Of a DNA stretch of 39,320 nucleotides, positions 15,481 to 26,068 are shown in pieces. A program made the position numbers and the translations under genes. The notes under the pieces were generated by a model. The model was not told the DNA's origin and did no database searches. It saw only the letters and a list, made by a program, of their open reading frames with translations. How positions within the stretch are numbered: position 1 is the stretch's first letter; each line of letters opens with the position of its first letter. The DNA is from Pigoraptor chileana (Eukaryota; Opisthokonta; Filasterea): assembly GCA_943704495.1 (NCBI GenBank), contig CALSCR010002725.1, positions 1 to 39,320 on the forward strand. The letters are read 5' to 3'.

Positions 15481-16640
15481 ATGCCCTGTTTTTGCGCGTT
15501 TTTTTTTTGTTGTTGTAGTAATTGTACTTTTCTGCTGTATGCCACGATCTTTTGTCGTGCGTGCGTGACTGCCGGGGTTCCGGTTCGGTCGTTGTGAGTA
15601 ATGGATTGAACAGCCTGGGGGGTCTACTGGCTGGTTGACCTGGCTTTCCTCGGTTACTTGCCAGGTCTCGGCTGCAATTCGTTCGGTGGGCGTGGCGTCG
15701 ATCGCTTTAGTGTTTTTTTAATTGTCCTTCATTTGTGGTTGTGGTCGCGACTGGCAACTGAGCAGACGTGTGCGTTCGGTGTATCAGTTCTGTTGCGTTG
15801 TATACAAAAGTGTTGTTTTGTGATGGTCGCTTCGTGTGTAAATGTCGGCCCTCTGGGTGTGGCGAATCCCAAATGATTTGACATGCAATGAAGGTCACAT
15901 CAAACGAGTGCACAAAAGCGCCTATGAGTCAAATTTATAGTTACGTCCGTCCCCGCGGGCCGCTACTTGTCCGGTATGTTTATTCTTCACAAGAGATGTG
16001 GGATACAAGTTTCTTACAATAGGCCTTGTGTCCATGGACTCTACATCTTCAACTTTTTTTTGAGAGAACCCTTCCGCCAGGTTTCCTCCCTTTAAGTCCT
16101 GTGGAGTCCATGGGCACAGCGCCTAAGACACTCACTTGAATCCTAGATCCTTTAATTTGAGTCCTGGCTCATTGTGTTCGTTTGGCAGGCGTCACCCGTA
16201 TGTCCAATTCAACGGTCGGTGCTGTCGACAACATCACACTGCTTCAGTACATAAACGAGTTGCCTGACTTCCCATCAGACGAGTCCGTAAGTCGATGGGT
16301 CATTCTAAACGTAGACAAGTTTATTGACTTCGACGGCTGCAGTGGATGCAGTACATGTCTACCACGGTAACCGCAAAGTAGTCACTGCATGGCAAATCGG
16401 CCATCCACGGAGAGTGAAGGTGGGATTGCAATAGAGGCGCCGTCTGACCTGCTAATCAAGGGACAGAAAGAAGCTAAGGGGAATTCGCATACACCGAGAG
16501 AAGAAATCTATCATTTTATACCCCTCGTCAGAATTATAAAAAACAATTAGAAGCAGTAGCAGCCGAGCGTACGTCGGGTTGCACCACAAACATCATACAC
16601 ATCTTGGGACGAGACAGTCACGCACAATCGGTGCAACAGA
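15481..16640. other. convergent spacer with repeat remains; no confident gene
   Basis: This 1.2-kb stretch follows SURF4. It is T- and G-rich at first (15480-15870). It then holds the inverted repeat pair at 15995-16149. A 62-codon open frame at 16182-16370 with a splice-acceptor-like start has no recognisable similarity and I do not call it a gene. Confidence 0.5.
15995..16149. mobile_element. MITE-like inverted pair of the ~50-base dispersed repeat
   Basis: A forward copy at 15995-16045 and a reverse copy at 16100-16149 face each other across about 54 bases, giving a compact element of 155 bases with inverted ends. The reverse copy, read on its own strand, differs at only about five of 50 positions from the copy at 39194-39243; the forward one is more diverged. 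There is no coding capacity. A non-autonomous DNA transposon (MITE) or a foldback element fits the structure. I see no clear target-site duplication, so the class is inference. Confidence 0.5.
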
Positions 16641-17178
16641 CTAGTCAGTGGCACTGCGACGGACTGACACAAGATCTACTGTTGAGACTGCAGTCCAATT
16701 GCCCTGCCGCACCGGCTTTGACGGCTGTCGAAATCCCTTTCGAGCCGTGGACCGAAGTGCCAGAATCGCATCACCAGTCGGGCGAATCCCGCATCCGGAC
16801 ACATGCGCGGGAGTAAAGTAGGCGATGTAGGACTGACGGATGTGTTGTGTGACGCCATTCATTCGAACGACGAAAGGCCGTGCCGAACCGTAGGATGGGC
16901 CATTTTGGATTCCTGCAGATGCCTTGCCTGTGAGCAAAAATGCAAGCACGGATGAGCAATATAGGGAACTTACTATTGTCACGTGCAGTACAGTCCATCA
17001 GAGTTACACGCGGATGCACACACGAGCCGTCATCACACAGCTGCATGCACACTGAAAATACACGCCAGTGGTATGATTTCATATTGAAACCCCCCTGATT
17101 GCCGCAGACAAGACACGGCCAACAAATGAATCCCCACGTACAAACAAGTACAGTGCACCTGGCCCGAGAGCGAGACAT
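16641..17178 (-). CDS. possible small two-exon gene, product unknown
   Basis: From the ATG at 17178 an open frame runs to 16974, a 46-base intron (gtaagt to tttttgctcacag) would join it to 16927-16641, and the frame then continues to a TAG. This gives 163 residues. The first 25 residues include a hydrophobic stretch (VLVCTWGFICWPCLVC) that could be a signal peptide or membrane anchor, and the rest has no family I recognise. It begins about 50 bases after the stop of the 5-phosphatase on the same strand, so the region could instead be that gene's 3' untranslated tail. The proposed intron is shorter than any other in the window. The strong splice signals and kept phase are the only support. Confidence 0.25.
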
Positions 17179-17226
17179 TTGCGCACCTTGCAAACGAACA
17201 GCGAAAAACGAGGAGTGTTCGTTCCT

Positions 17227-19966
17227 TCACAGAATCGCGCACACGCTCGTCTGCGTTGTCTTGGATCCCTTCGGGCCGGACTTTGTCCAGCTGACGTCGA
17301 GCTCATTGATTGCATACACGGGGCGATGGTCGCTCATGCGGAAGGACTGGCAGCAATTGTACGCCACGGGCCGCAGCCGCCCCTGCCCCGGCGTAATCAG
17401 CGAGCGGTGGCCACGCAGGCCCGTGTGGTGCGAGTGGTGTGCGTGGCCCGTGTCATGCAGGTTGCCGTCTGCCCCGTCATGGCGCCCGTCTCCCGCACTC
17501 GAATCCATGGCGGTGGCGGTTGTATCACCGGCCGCAGAGGGACCAGCACTCGCCGACGCCGCCACAGAGTTGTCTCGCGTGAGAATGCGGTCCGTCCATG
17601 ATGGGATGCGCACCTTTCCACTCGTGTCATAGTCATCCTTATCAAGGTCGTATTTGAAAGTCGGCGGAAATTCAATGTGCGGCTCTGTGAATCCCCAAAA
17701 CGACGATCCGCGAATGCGGGCGTGGGAAAGCTGGTCGTTTGAAAGCATTACTTCGCGCATTGCATTGTCCACAAGTGCGTCGACAAGACGCCGCGTGCCA
17801 TTGATGCGATAGTTAAGGTCCCCGAAGAAAAAAGCGACGTCGTACTCAGTTGTGACGTCTCGTTGCTTGGAACGAGCACCTGTGGCAGCACAGCACACCA
17901 AGATGCGGGTGTTATTCATCACAAGGTGGTGTCCACGGACGACATCGCACAGACGTCTCCACTAAGAGGTTTTGAAGCAAACATTGACGAGCACTCCTCA
18001 CCTTCCACATCTTCCTCTCTGTCCTTTGTGCCGCTGATCGATAGGGCTTTTCTGACGACGCGCTTGTGGGGAAGTGGCATCTCCCGAACAATTCGACGGT
18101 AATCTTTGTTGCGTTCCTCAGCTTTGTGCTGGTGCGCTGCGCATTGGCAGATCAAAGGGAGTCCATGTAAGCCACGGCCACTCACGAATTTAAGACATAC
18201 AAAACGATACACATGCATTAGCGGTCCCAGCGGCATCAGAGGGCCAAAAACACTTACCCGCGAGATGGCAGTTGATGAACAGGAGCTTGGTACCAAAGAT
18301 CGTGAACGCAATGCCCACGCCACCTTTGTTGCCGACGACATTTGCAATCCCAGTTGACACATGCGCCGATTCGACGTCTGGCAAAGGCAAGAAGAAAGCA
18401 AACGGAGCAGCGAGTTGATCAGTCAATGTACACCCAAATCGACAATCCAATATTCAAAGTCTTACTGAGGATATGATCCTCGTGCCATTTCACTTTCCCG
18501 TCGTCCAATATCCACGGTGCGCAACAGCGTTCTGCAAATGGGATTACCGGATACTTACCGCTGATGTGGCGGAGAAGGGGCTTTCTGACAAACACGGCAA
18601 GATGAATGGCCAGCATTGCGTGTGAGTGCAACAGAATATACTCGGGTCCAAGCTCAGCATGGAGAGCAGCCTCCCACTGGCGCTGTTGCCACGACTGCTC
18701 CTGCACGCCCACCGCATACACATCACAGTCCTCCTGCTCGCCCTCGTGCGGACGAAGCAGCGCGGCTATGGACGAGGGGGGTTTCTGCGATGTGATCCAA
18801 TGAAAAATAAGATATAGTTGACTCCCACAATCCATGTAATTACCCATGTAGGCCGTGCGCACTGACTCCTCGTGGGCCCACAAATTTGGCTGCAACTGGA
18901 AAGTGGAATGGCAAACAAGGAGCGGTCACCAGGGACGCACAGGCGGCACATTCACACACCTCGTCGTGCATGTTCCACGTCGCACAGAACATGCGAAGTG
19001 GTTTGCTCTCCGACCTTACGCGACCGTCATTCTCATTGTCCTCTTTATCTGAGGGCTCGTCGTGTGTGACTGAATCCATGTCCAGTGATCTGTCAGCGGG
19101 CGTCGATGCACCCTGCGGGATGTCCGGATTATCCGCCATACTGACGTCATTGTCAAAGTCAGGAGAGGCCGTCTTCGAGCGATTGCGTGAGCTACGCGAC
19201 GCACTCTTTTTGTGCGACGCTGTGCGCCTCGACGCAGATTGTCGCAGTTGAGGCGAGCGGCTTCGGCGCGAATTTCGGCCCTCGGCCTCGTCCACATCCA
19301 TTTTGGCGCCAGCATCTTCAGACGGATCGACGTCCGCATCAGAGCCACCGCGCGAACCACGATCACCCCGTGCAAACGAGTGAGAGCGGTCGTCGGACTT
19401 GCGCGCCCTTTTTGACGGCTTTCTCCGCCGCGACTTTTTACGCTCTGAACTATCCGCGTCATCGCTTGCATTGCTCCCAGCGGGACTGTCTGTCGCCGTT
19501 TCATCGCTCTTTCGCCGCCGCCGCAACGCCACTGCAGCAGATTCGCTACGCGGAGTACCTTTTGGTGTCGACCTCTTTTCGGTCGGTTCATCCTGAGCAA
19601 CAACGGCGGCGTTGCGATACTTGTTTCCTTTGTACTCGAACTGTGTCAAAAGCGTGAGATTTGTGAGTGATTTGCAGCAGGAGTCTGTGAGTCAGATGCA
19701 GTGTAGGTAACTGATACCCACTTCAGCAGACACCGTTCCATCGACTGTTTCTGTCTTTGGTGGCTTATTCGCGCTCGCGGGCGCTTTCAGCGGGGGTAGA
19801 TGCCCTCTGGGGCGCGATCGATCTGCACAGTATTCAGGAACAATTAATCCAACATAGCAGGGTGCGTCCCCATTGTTGGACGGAAAGAAATGTTGACGAC
19901 AAGTGTGTGTACAATAGATTTTAACGCATATCGTTCGTCGTGAGACTTGCCTGGCAATGTATCCAT
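17227..19966 (-). CDS. inositol-polyphosphate 5-phosphatase with C-terminal CAAX box
   Basis: Seven exons (19966-19951, 19822-19722, 19640-18960, 18895-18559, 18377-18258, 18136-18002, 17879-17227) give about 680 residues. The first 250 residues are Ser/Arg/Asp-rich and probably disordered. The catalytic domain follows in the family order: FCATWNMHDE (about 257), DVYAVGVQE (about 321), TGIANVVGNKGGVGI (about 389), the NCHLAAH stretch spanning an exon junction (about 416), FGDLNYRI (about 481), RIPSWTDRIL (about 553) and SDHRPVYA (about 645). These include the catalytic His, Asn and Asp positions. An insert of about 70 residues rich in Ser, Gly and His precedes the last motif. The protein ends CAIL, a CAAX box whose final Leu predicts geranylgeranylation, so membrane anchoring is likely. 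Such enzymes remove the 5-phosphate from phosphoinositides or soluble inositol phosphates. The first exon model (16 bases before a GC-AG intron) is the least sure part. Confidence 0.9.
19823..19950 (-). other. probable GC-AG intron, 5-phosphatase intron 1
   Basis: The donor reads CCAG then GCAAGT, the classic context for a GC-AG intron, and the acceptor is tgtgcag before ATCGATCG. Joining restores one frame (MDTLP then DRSRPRG). No GT donor close by keeps an ATG-started frame. Confidence 0.5.
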
Positions 19967-20424
19967 TTCTCCAGCGCGCACCAGTACAGTAAGTGCAATC
20001 AACGCCTGCTGCACGAGGTGATTCACTCAAGATTGGTCACTATGAAGGACATGGGCATTCCTCGCTGGTCTCTGTGACAATAATTGTGTCAGAATGCCAC
20101 TTTGAAATGGACGAATTGTGAATCGGCGCGTCATTCACAACCACTGAGAATACGCAGTGCCCATCCGATTGGAATGTTTGGGCGGACCCACAAATGCCGC
20201 CGAGCTCTCGCAAACGAGGCTGTCACGTGACCCATGCGACCAGAACACGAGCTTGTGACCTGACCGAGCATTTCTAGCGCATTTAATAAGTTTGAAAACA
20301 GCGCGTGAGGATGCGCTGTTGTTGCCTGAAATTGTTGCATATGGCCGGTGTGCTCGGACTCGTGGCTGTTGCCATGTCTTAATTGCGAGGCAGCGAGCGC
20401 CCCCGTTGAAGGGAGCAGCCGAGG
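19967..20424. other. divergent promoter region of the 5-phosphatase and the coiled-coil gene
   Basis: The 458-base gap lies between two divergent starts. It has a GTCACGTGAC palindrome at 20222-20231, the same 10-mer as in the 3209-3218 spacer. I see no gene; open minus-strand frames overlapping it have no recognisable similarity. Confidence 0.5.
20222..20231. promoter_or_regulatory. GTCACGTGAC palindrome (CLEAR/E-box type)
   Basis: A perfect 10-base palindrome lies about 195 bases before the plus-strand ATG and about 255 bases before the minus-strand ATG. bHLH-Zip factors bind this sequence in animals; use here is inferred from position and recurrence only. Confidence 0.4.
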
Positions 20425-23400
20425 ATGGCGTCTGCGGAGGGCGCGGGGTCGACCGACAGCGCCCCTCCCTCGACACCCGCGCAAACGAGAGACAGCTCAG
20501 ATGCGCACGCGTTGGGTGACTCTGGCGGTGGTTTGGGGGATGCTGGGTGCTCCGGATGCAGTTCCCTTGCGGCACAGCTTGCCGAAACGACGTCGGGCAG
20601 AGACAAGCTGCGCGGCAACCTGCACAAATTGCGCGCGAAAATGATAGAGACGGGGAAGCTGATCGAGCTGTTCAACCGAAACAAAAATGATATCCGACAC
20701 CTCCATTGGTTATTGATGTGACCTTTTGAAACTTCACTCGGATGGCACCGTTTGTTGTGTTTGTTTTGTTCCTTGACACTGGTTTCTCCCTTCTCTGCAC
20801 AGCTCGAGCGGCTAAAGGAAGAAAACGCGGGCCTGACAGCATCTCTTGCGTCGACAAGGTTGCAGATCAACCGGGACGCAGTTGAGTCGTCTGACCTCCA
20901 CTTGCAGCTTGTGAAGGCGTTACAGGAAACAGAGCCCCTGCGAGAGCAGCTTCGGTCGCGCGAATCTGAGCTTGCGGGGGCGCGGGCCGTGCTGGCCCAG
21001 ACGGAGAATTCGCTGAGTGCGTCGCGTGTTCTTGTGCTGCAATTGCGTGCGGAGACGGCCGAATCGAAGGAACTGCGCTCGACGGCCGACCGCACAGCAA
21101 AGGAGCTGTCGAAGCTCACGCGCGAGAGTGCGGCGCGCGAGGAGCAGCTGCACGCTCTGACAAAGGCAAAATCCCAGGCCAATGCGGAGGCGCGCGCGGC
21201 GAGGGAGGCGATAAAGGCGCTTGAGTCCCGCGTGGCGTCACTACAGAGTGGCATCATGCAGCGTGATGCAATCGAGATGCAGCTGCGCGTGCGCGTGCGC
21301 GAGGTTGAAGAAGAGAATGCACGCCTCAGGCGAATTCTCGGCGAAAGCCTTGTCGATGGTGGCAGACTGAATCTTGCGGATGGTAGGAGCGTGGACGCTG
21401 TGCCTGGAGAAGTAGCGCCGCAATCTGCCCCTGTTCGCCGCGGCCGTGGGCGTGCCGTCGGTGTATCTGCTGTGCGGGGGCGTGGTAGTACGACGCGGGG
21501 GTCCGTGCGTGGGAGTGTGCGTGGAAGTGTGCGTGGGCTCGCCGTGCGTGCAGGTGGGCGGGGGGGCGCGCGGGGGAGAGCTGTGGGGAAGGATGCGGCT
21601 CGATCAGGTGCCCTGTCGCTGTCCGAATCTGGGTCTGAGTCTGACTCGCAGTCAGAGCCCGCTGTTACCCGGCGCAAATCCCCCGCAAGGCCGCGGCGGT
21701 CGCACGCGCGGCTATCGTCGTCGGGATCGGAATCGGAATCGGGTTCGGAGTCGGAGTCGGACTCTGGGAGCGACGGATCTGGAGTTGGTGGAGTGGCGGA
21801 GGCGGCGGAAGAGCATTCGGCATCACCCGTTTCGCCGCGCTCACGTGCTGCGAGGGCGATGGAACCGCCACATGCGCCGTCTGCATCACCTTCCGAGAAC
21901 TCGAATCGGTCGAGTGGAAGCTCCACATCGGACTCTGATGATTCCGACTCTGGCGGTGACTCTGCTGCGGAACTGGGCAATTGGTCTGATTTGGGCGATG
22001 CCAATGCCCCGGAAGCACTGCCGCACGCGACAGCTACTGCGACAATCGACGGCGGGAATGGCGGAAACGGAGGGCTTGCACCCACGGCTGCGCTTAATAT
22101 AATGCGCGATGAATCGAAGGCGCCTTCTGCGGAAGAAGCCGTCGTCGACGCATTAATGGCGATGAAACAGCCGCCGCTGCTACGAAGAAAGAGTGTGCTT
22201 GGAGCTGTTGTGGACAGCGACGGCCCGTCTCGGGAACCGACTCCGCCCGTCGCACGCCGGACACGCTCTGCCACGCAACTTGCAGGTGGAGAAAGCACCG
22301 CCGACAGCCGATCGAAAGGCGTTTCCCCGAGCACTGCGAAGGCGCTGCCACACCGCAAACCCGAGCGCGCACCCGAGCGCGCAGCAAAGGTGGCCAATCG
22401 GGGCCGCGGGGGTCGGAAGGGGGCGGGTGGCGGCGGCGTGTCCCCCTCGCGACAGCCCGCATCCACACTGGCGCCCGACGACGAAAGAGCGGCCGACAGC
22501 GACAGGATGCACGCCGATGCACACAGCGAGGCGGCAGCCGGTGGGAGCGGGAGTGATTTCGAGAACTCGACGGTGCCCTTTGCGCTGCCCCAGGTACCCT
22601 CGGCGCTGGTGTCTCCGCTGAAACCGCTGTCAAAGCGGGCGCGGGAGAAGATGGCCGAATCGAGAGAAATGTCCCCTGTCACTGGCGCCGGCGATACTGT
22701 CCAGGTACATGATGGACATTCGGGTGACGACAGGAGCCCGAAGCGAAGACGACTATCCGCTGCGGGCGGCGATCAGTCGCACTCCGACGAAGGTATGTCG
22801 AGTTCTTCCCTTTCCACTCGTGGTATTTGCCGATTCCATCGACTGCATATGGGTGTCCAGATATACCGTGTGCATTATCGCTGACAGTGTGTGGAATGAC
22901 TGACTGTTGTGGCGTGCAGCTCTTACGTTCGCTCTGTCGGCGTCTTCCGGCGGCGCACTTGAAATGCTCGAGGGGATCGGTCCACGCAGACTCTGGCGCC
23001 GCGGAGAAGATGAATCCGAAACGCAATGTGAGTGTCCGCTCGAAATTGTGCCTCTTGTGTGTGTTTGTGTTTTTTGTTTTTTGTTCTGTAAGCTCGTAGT
23101 TTGCTCGTTTCAAACCGAATCCCGCCAATTCTGAAACTCTGTCAGCGCGCCTTTGTGATGTGACATTTTCAAATCTACATATTCATATTCACGAATGTGT
23201 CCAATGCATTTCTTCCGCTTCATCCAATGGCAGTTGCTATCCGTTTATTCTCCGCATTGCGTCACGGTGAGACGGATGTAGCATCTACCGCGCGAGCGCT
23301 GTCAGAAGCGTCAAATGTGACACCCGCGCGGCTCCACTCTGCGCTGGCGGCTGTTTGGGATATGTGCGTTCGCGAATGGGCTGAGGACTCGCAACGGGTG

Positions 23401-25638
23401 GACACCGTCGGCGTTGCGATGGGGAGCGGTGCCGAGGCCGCCCTGGGGATGCTTGGACTGCGGGGACTCGAGCTCGTCGTCGCCCTCACAGTGCTGCATG
23501 TTCTTAAGGAAAAAGTGGGTGCATTGGTGTGCGACGCCCATTGGGTCCAGATTGATTTCTTGGCAATTTGCGTGGAGATTGGCCTTGTTTTGAACACCGC
23601 CCAGGCTAATGGTCTTCTTCTGGTTTTGCGCTGCGGACTGCACAGGAACATATTGCGGATGCTCTCTTCCGCGGAATGGCGCGCGCGATTGTGTCACGTG
23701 CGTCTGCGGGGAGTGCGGACGAGAGCGACGACCTGTCGGTGATCATGTGGTGGGCTGCTGTGGCTGTTTCTGGTTGCGTTTTATAATTGGCGAATGCCGT
23801 GTGAAACAAATTGAATCATGACATGGTGGTTGTTGCTCTCTCCACAATAGTCCCGCTTCGTTCATCCCCTCCCACTCGACCCACCATTAACAAAAACATA
23901 ATCGCTTGCGTTCACCTAGCCGTGCTTTCGGTGCGCTCTGTTCTGTGCGGCGAGAGCGCGCGCGCGCCGCTGTCTTACTCTGCGACATGTTGCGGGCGTC
24001 TGGCCGTGCGGATCGCCCGACCACACAGGCTCTAGTGGATGCGTATCCCGCACTGCTGCGTGGTGGGTGACACGGACACAGTGTGTGCTTGCAGCGCGCC
24101 ACAATTTAATATTGAGGTGGCTGGGTTGGGCGGCTTTGTAGTGGTGTGTGGCTGAGTGTGCAGTGGACAAAACATAGCGCCTTGTGTGCTATGTGTGGCA
24201 TGTGTGCCAATGTCCATCCGTGTTCATACCATTCATGGGAATGCGACTGATGTCGCCGATTCCGATTTTCACAGGCGATGAGTGCGCTGAGTTTCGAAAA
24301 CTTTTGGATCTGCTCGTGGCCATGAAAGGCGAAAAGAGTGGGGACGCATTTGAGGTGTGTTTACGGATTTGTATGTATACATCGTGTGTATGTGCACGTG
24401 TGTATGTGTGGGTGTATATGTGTGTATGTGTGTGTGTACCTGTTTGTAAGTGTGTATGTGTACGCGGGGCATTCCTTCCTCATCACTGCTCTTATGTCGC
24501 ACTGTGCACACGGGCGTACTCTGGGAGGGCGATTGGCGCGTGCGTGTTCACTCACCGTGCCGATGATTCCTTGCATGTGCAGGCTGTGGCCGCATTCACG
24601 ACTGCACTTGTCGTCGAGACACTGCAGTCGGCGTCCTTGTCAGACGGTGGGTGGATGAGTGCGTCTCACATTGCAAGCAAATGACCATGCACTTGACAGT
24701 CGCAGTTTTTGCGCGCCCTCCTCATTGCAGCAATTAATCTGTTCTGCTTTTCTTCTCCCCTCACAACAACTATCAGATGTTGCCGGCAGACCCGACGATG
24801 TCTCATCGTTTCGGGTGCGTACCGTCGACATTGCGTGTCGGGCGTGCGGGTGGGCATGGTCGTTCAATGCGATTGTGGCCTCACTTCTGTGGCCCGCGGT
24901 CGCCGAGTGGCAGTCGTCTCTGCAGGCACATCTGGCGGGCGGGGAGCGCGGATGCAGCACGGCGGTGGTGTGCTTGACCATGATGGGTAGGTTGGGATCC
25001 ATCCTGTCTCTGCGTGGTGCATGCGGCATCAGTGCGCCCGCTGTACCTCCACTTTCAAACGACTCTGGGTATTTGCTGCACACCAACTCATCCTGGCGTG
25101 CCCATTTCACGCAACTGCAGGCGTTGTCGGTCGGCTGTGCATTGAGGAGGCCCCGCGTGATTCGCGTGCGCAAATCGGACACCTTGTTGCTGCCCTGTGT
25201 GCGATTCTGTCGTCATCCCCGTCAGACGATACTGGCGCTGCGGGTAAGCGATAGTTGATTGAGGGTGTTGACCGCGCGACCGTGCAGATTGTGACACTAC
25301 CTGTCTTTCAGTGCCCCTTTTGAGTGGTGGTGATGTGATGGTTTCTGACGTCAGTCCCCGTTTTGCCCACTCGCAAAACAGCGGCTCCATTTGAAGCAGC
25401 GTGTGCCGCCGCTTACGCGCTCATGCAACTCGTAGCAGCCGCCTTCCCTGCCGAGGGTGCGGTCGGTGGCTCTGCGATAGATGCGATGGATGCGTCGCAC
25501 GTGACCGGTGCCGTTGGGGGGCTTGTCGAGTGGCGCGGGCGCATCGCGGGCACGCTAAGCACAACGGTGCCACCTGAGGTTGCCGCATTTGTCGCGGGTG
25601 CACGAAGAGTGTCGGCCATAGCGAGTGCACTCCAGTGA
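20425..25638 (+). CDS. large nuclear-looking coiled-coil protein, family not certain (ICE1-like layout possible)
   Basis: Eleven exons (20425-20689, 20801-22792, 22920-23027, 23234-23514, 23646-23738, 24029-24062, 24275-24354, 24583-24646, 24777-24986, 25121-25243, 25382-25638) join in phase to about 1168 residues. Residues about 60-272 are coiled coil (LERLKEENAGL, then EEENARLRRILGES). A basic Arg/Gly segment follows (about 298-355, RGSVRGSVRG repeats), then runs of Ser with Glu or Asp (about 363-418) and a nuclear-localisation-like SPKRRRL near 735. The C-terminal 400 residues, spread over nine small exons, are helical with a CGWAWSFNAIVASLLWPAV stretch. This layout recalls ICE1 of the little elongation complex, but that is a weak guess. 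The first intron only keeps frame if read as AT-AC. The 34-base exon at 24029 is optional: splicing exon 5 at 23697 straight to 24275 also keeps frame. Confidence 0.65.
20690..20800 (+). other. probable U12-type AT-AC intron
   Basis: The intron begins ATATCCGAC at 20690 and ends TCTGCAC at 20800. TTCCTTGAC at 20769-20777 matches all nine positions of the U12 branch consensus, its A at 20776, 24 bases before the end. Joining gives AAT G then AG CTC, restoring the coiled-coil frame (NRNKN then ELERLKEE). Both nearby GT donors (20707 and 20717) put the next exon into a stop. Confidence 0.7.
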
Positions 25639-26068
25639 GAGTCGGGTGTTCTGTTGCGTGGTTTGTGTTGCGTGTGTTCGTGTGTGTGCGTGCAGAGGGT
25701 TGGGGGGCATTGATCGCACTGCCGTGTGCGCACCACATGCCACGTGTGCAGCCAATTGAGGAAGGATGCGCGTGGGCTGAGTTTGAGTTCGCCAATCGGT
25801 GGCTTAATTGCGACCGACTGATGCGACACAGTGTGTATGAAAAAGCAGGAATCGAAAAAAAAGAATAAGAGGAAGAGACAACGGCGCGGCGAATAAACGG
25901 CAACTTCAAAAAAAGAACGCAACCCCTTAACCACAGGCAGGGGCGTGCAACGCAATGCCAAACCATATTATATGTAGCTAGCCATGCGCGACGCAGCTGC
26001 AGGGGCCATCAGACCCACACGCACAGACGCGCACACGCCAACACGAGTCGAATGCACAGCGTGCTCCA
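25639..26068. other. convergent 3' spacer, nothing further seen
   Basis: The 430-base gap separates the stops of the coiled-coil gene and the acyltransferase. It has A-rich stretches (25840-25880, 25910-25920) that may carry 3'-end signals. I see no gene or RNA here. Confidence 0.5.

Noticed and set aside
16182-16370. 62-codon open frame after a splice-acceptor-like sequence
   Set aside because: I could not link it in phase to another exon and recognise no family; the Cys-rich end is not enough to call it a transposon or gene remnant.
18780-18845. Possible 59-base intron in the 5-phosphatase (gtaatt to atcgcag)
   Set aside because: Removing 59 bases shifts the frame and destroys the DVYAVGVQE motif; read-through keeps it.
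20379-22682. Long open frame of 767 codons on the minus strand
   Set aside because: It is antisense to the second exon of the coiled-coil gene. Its Ser/Arg/Pro-rich translation mirrors the sense Ser/Gly/Arg and Ser/Glu repeats, and it lacks any domain.
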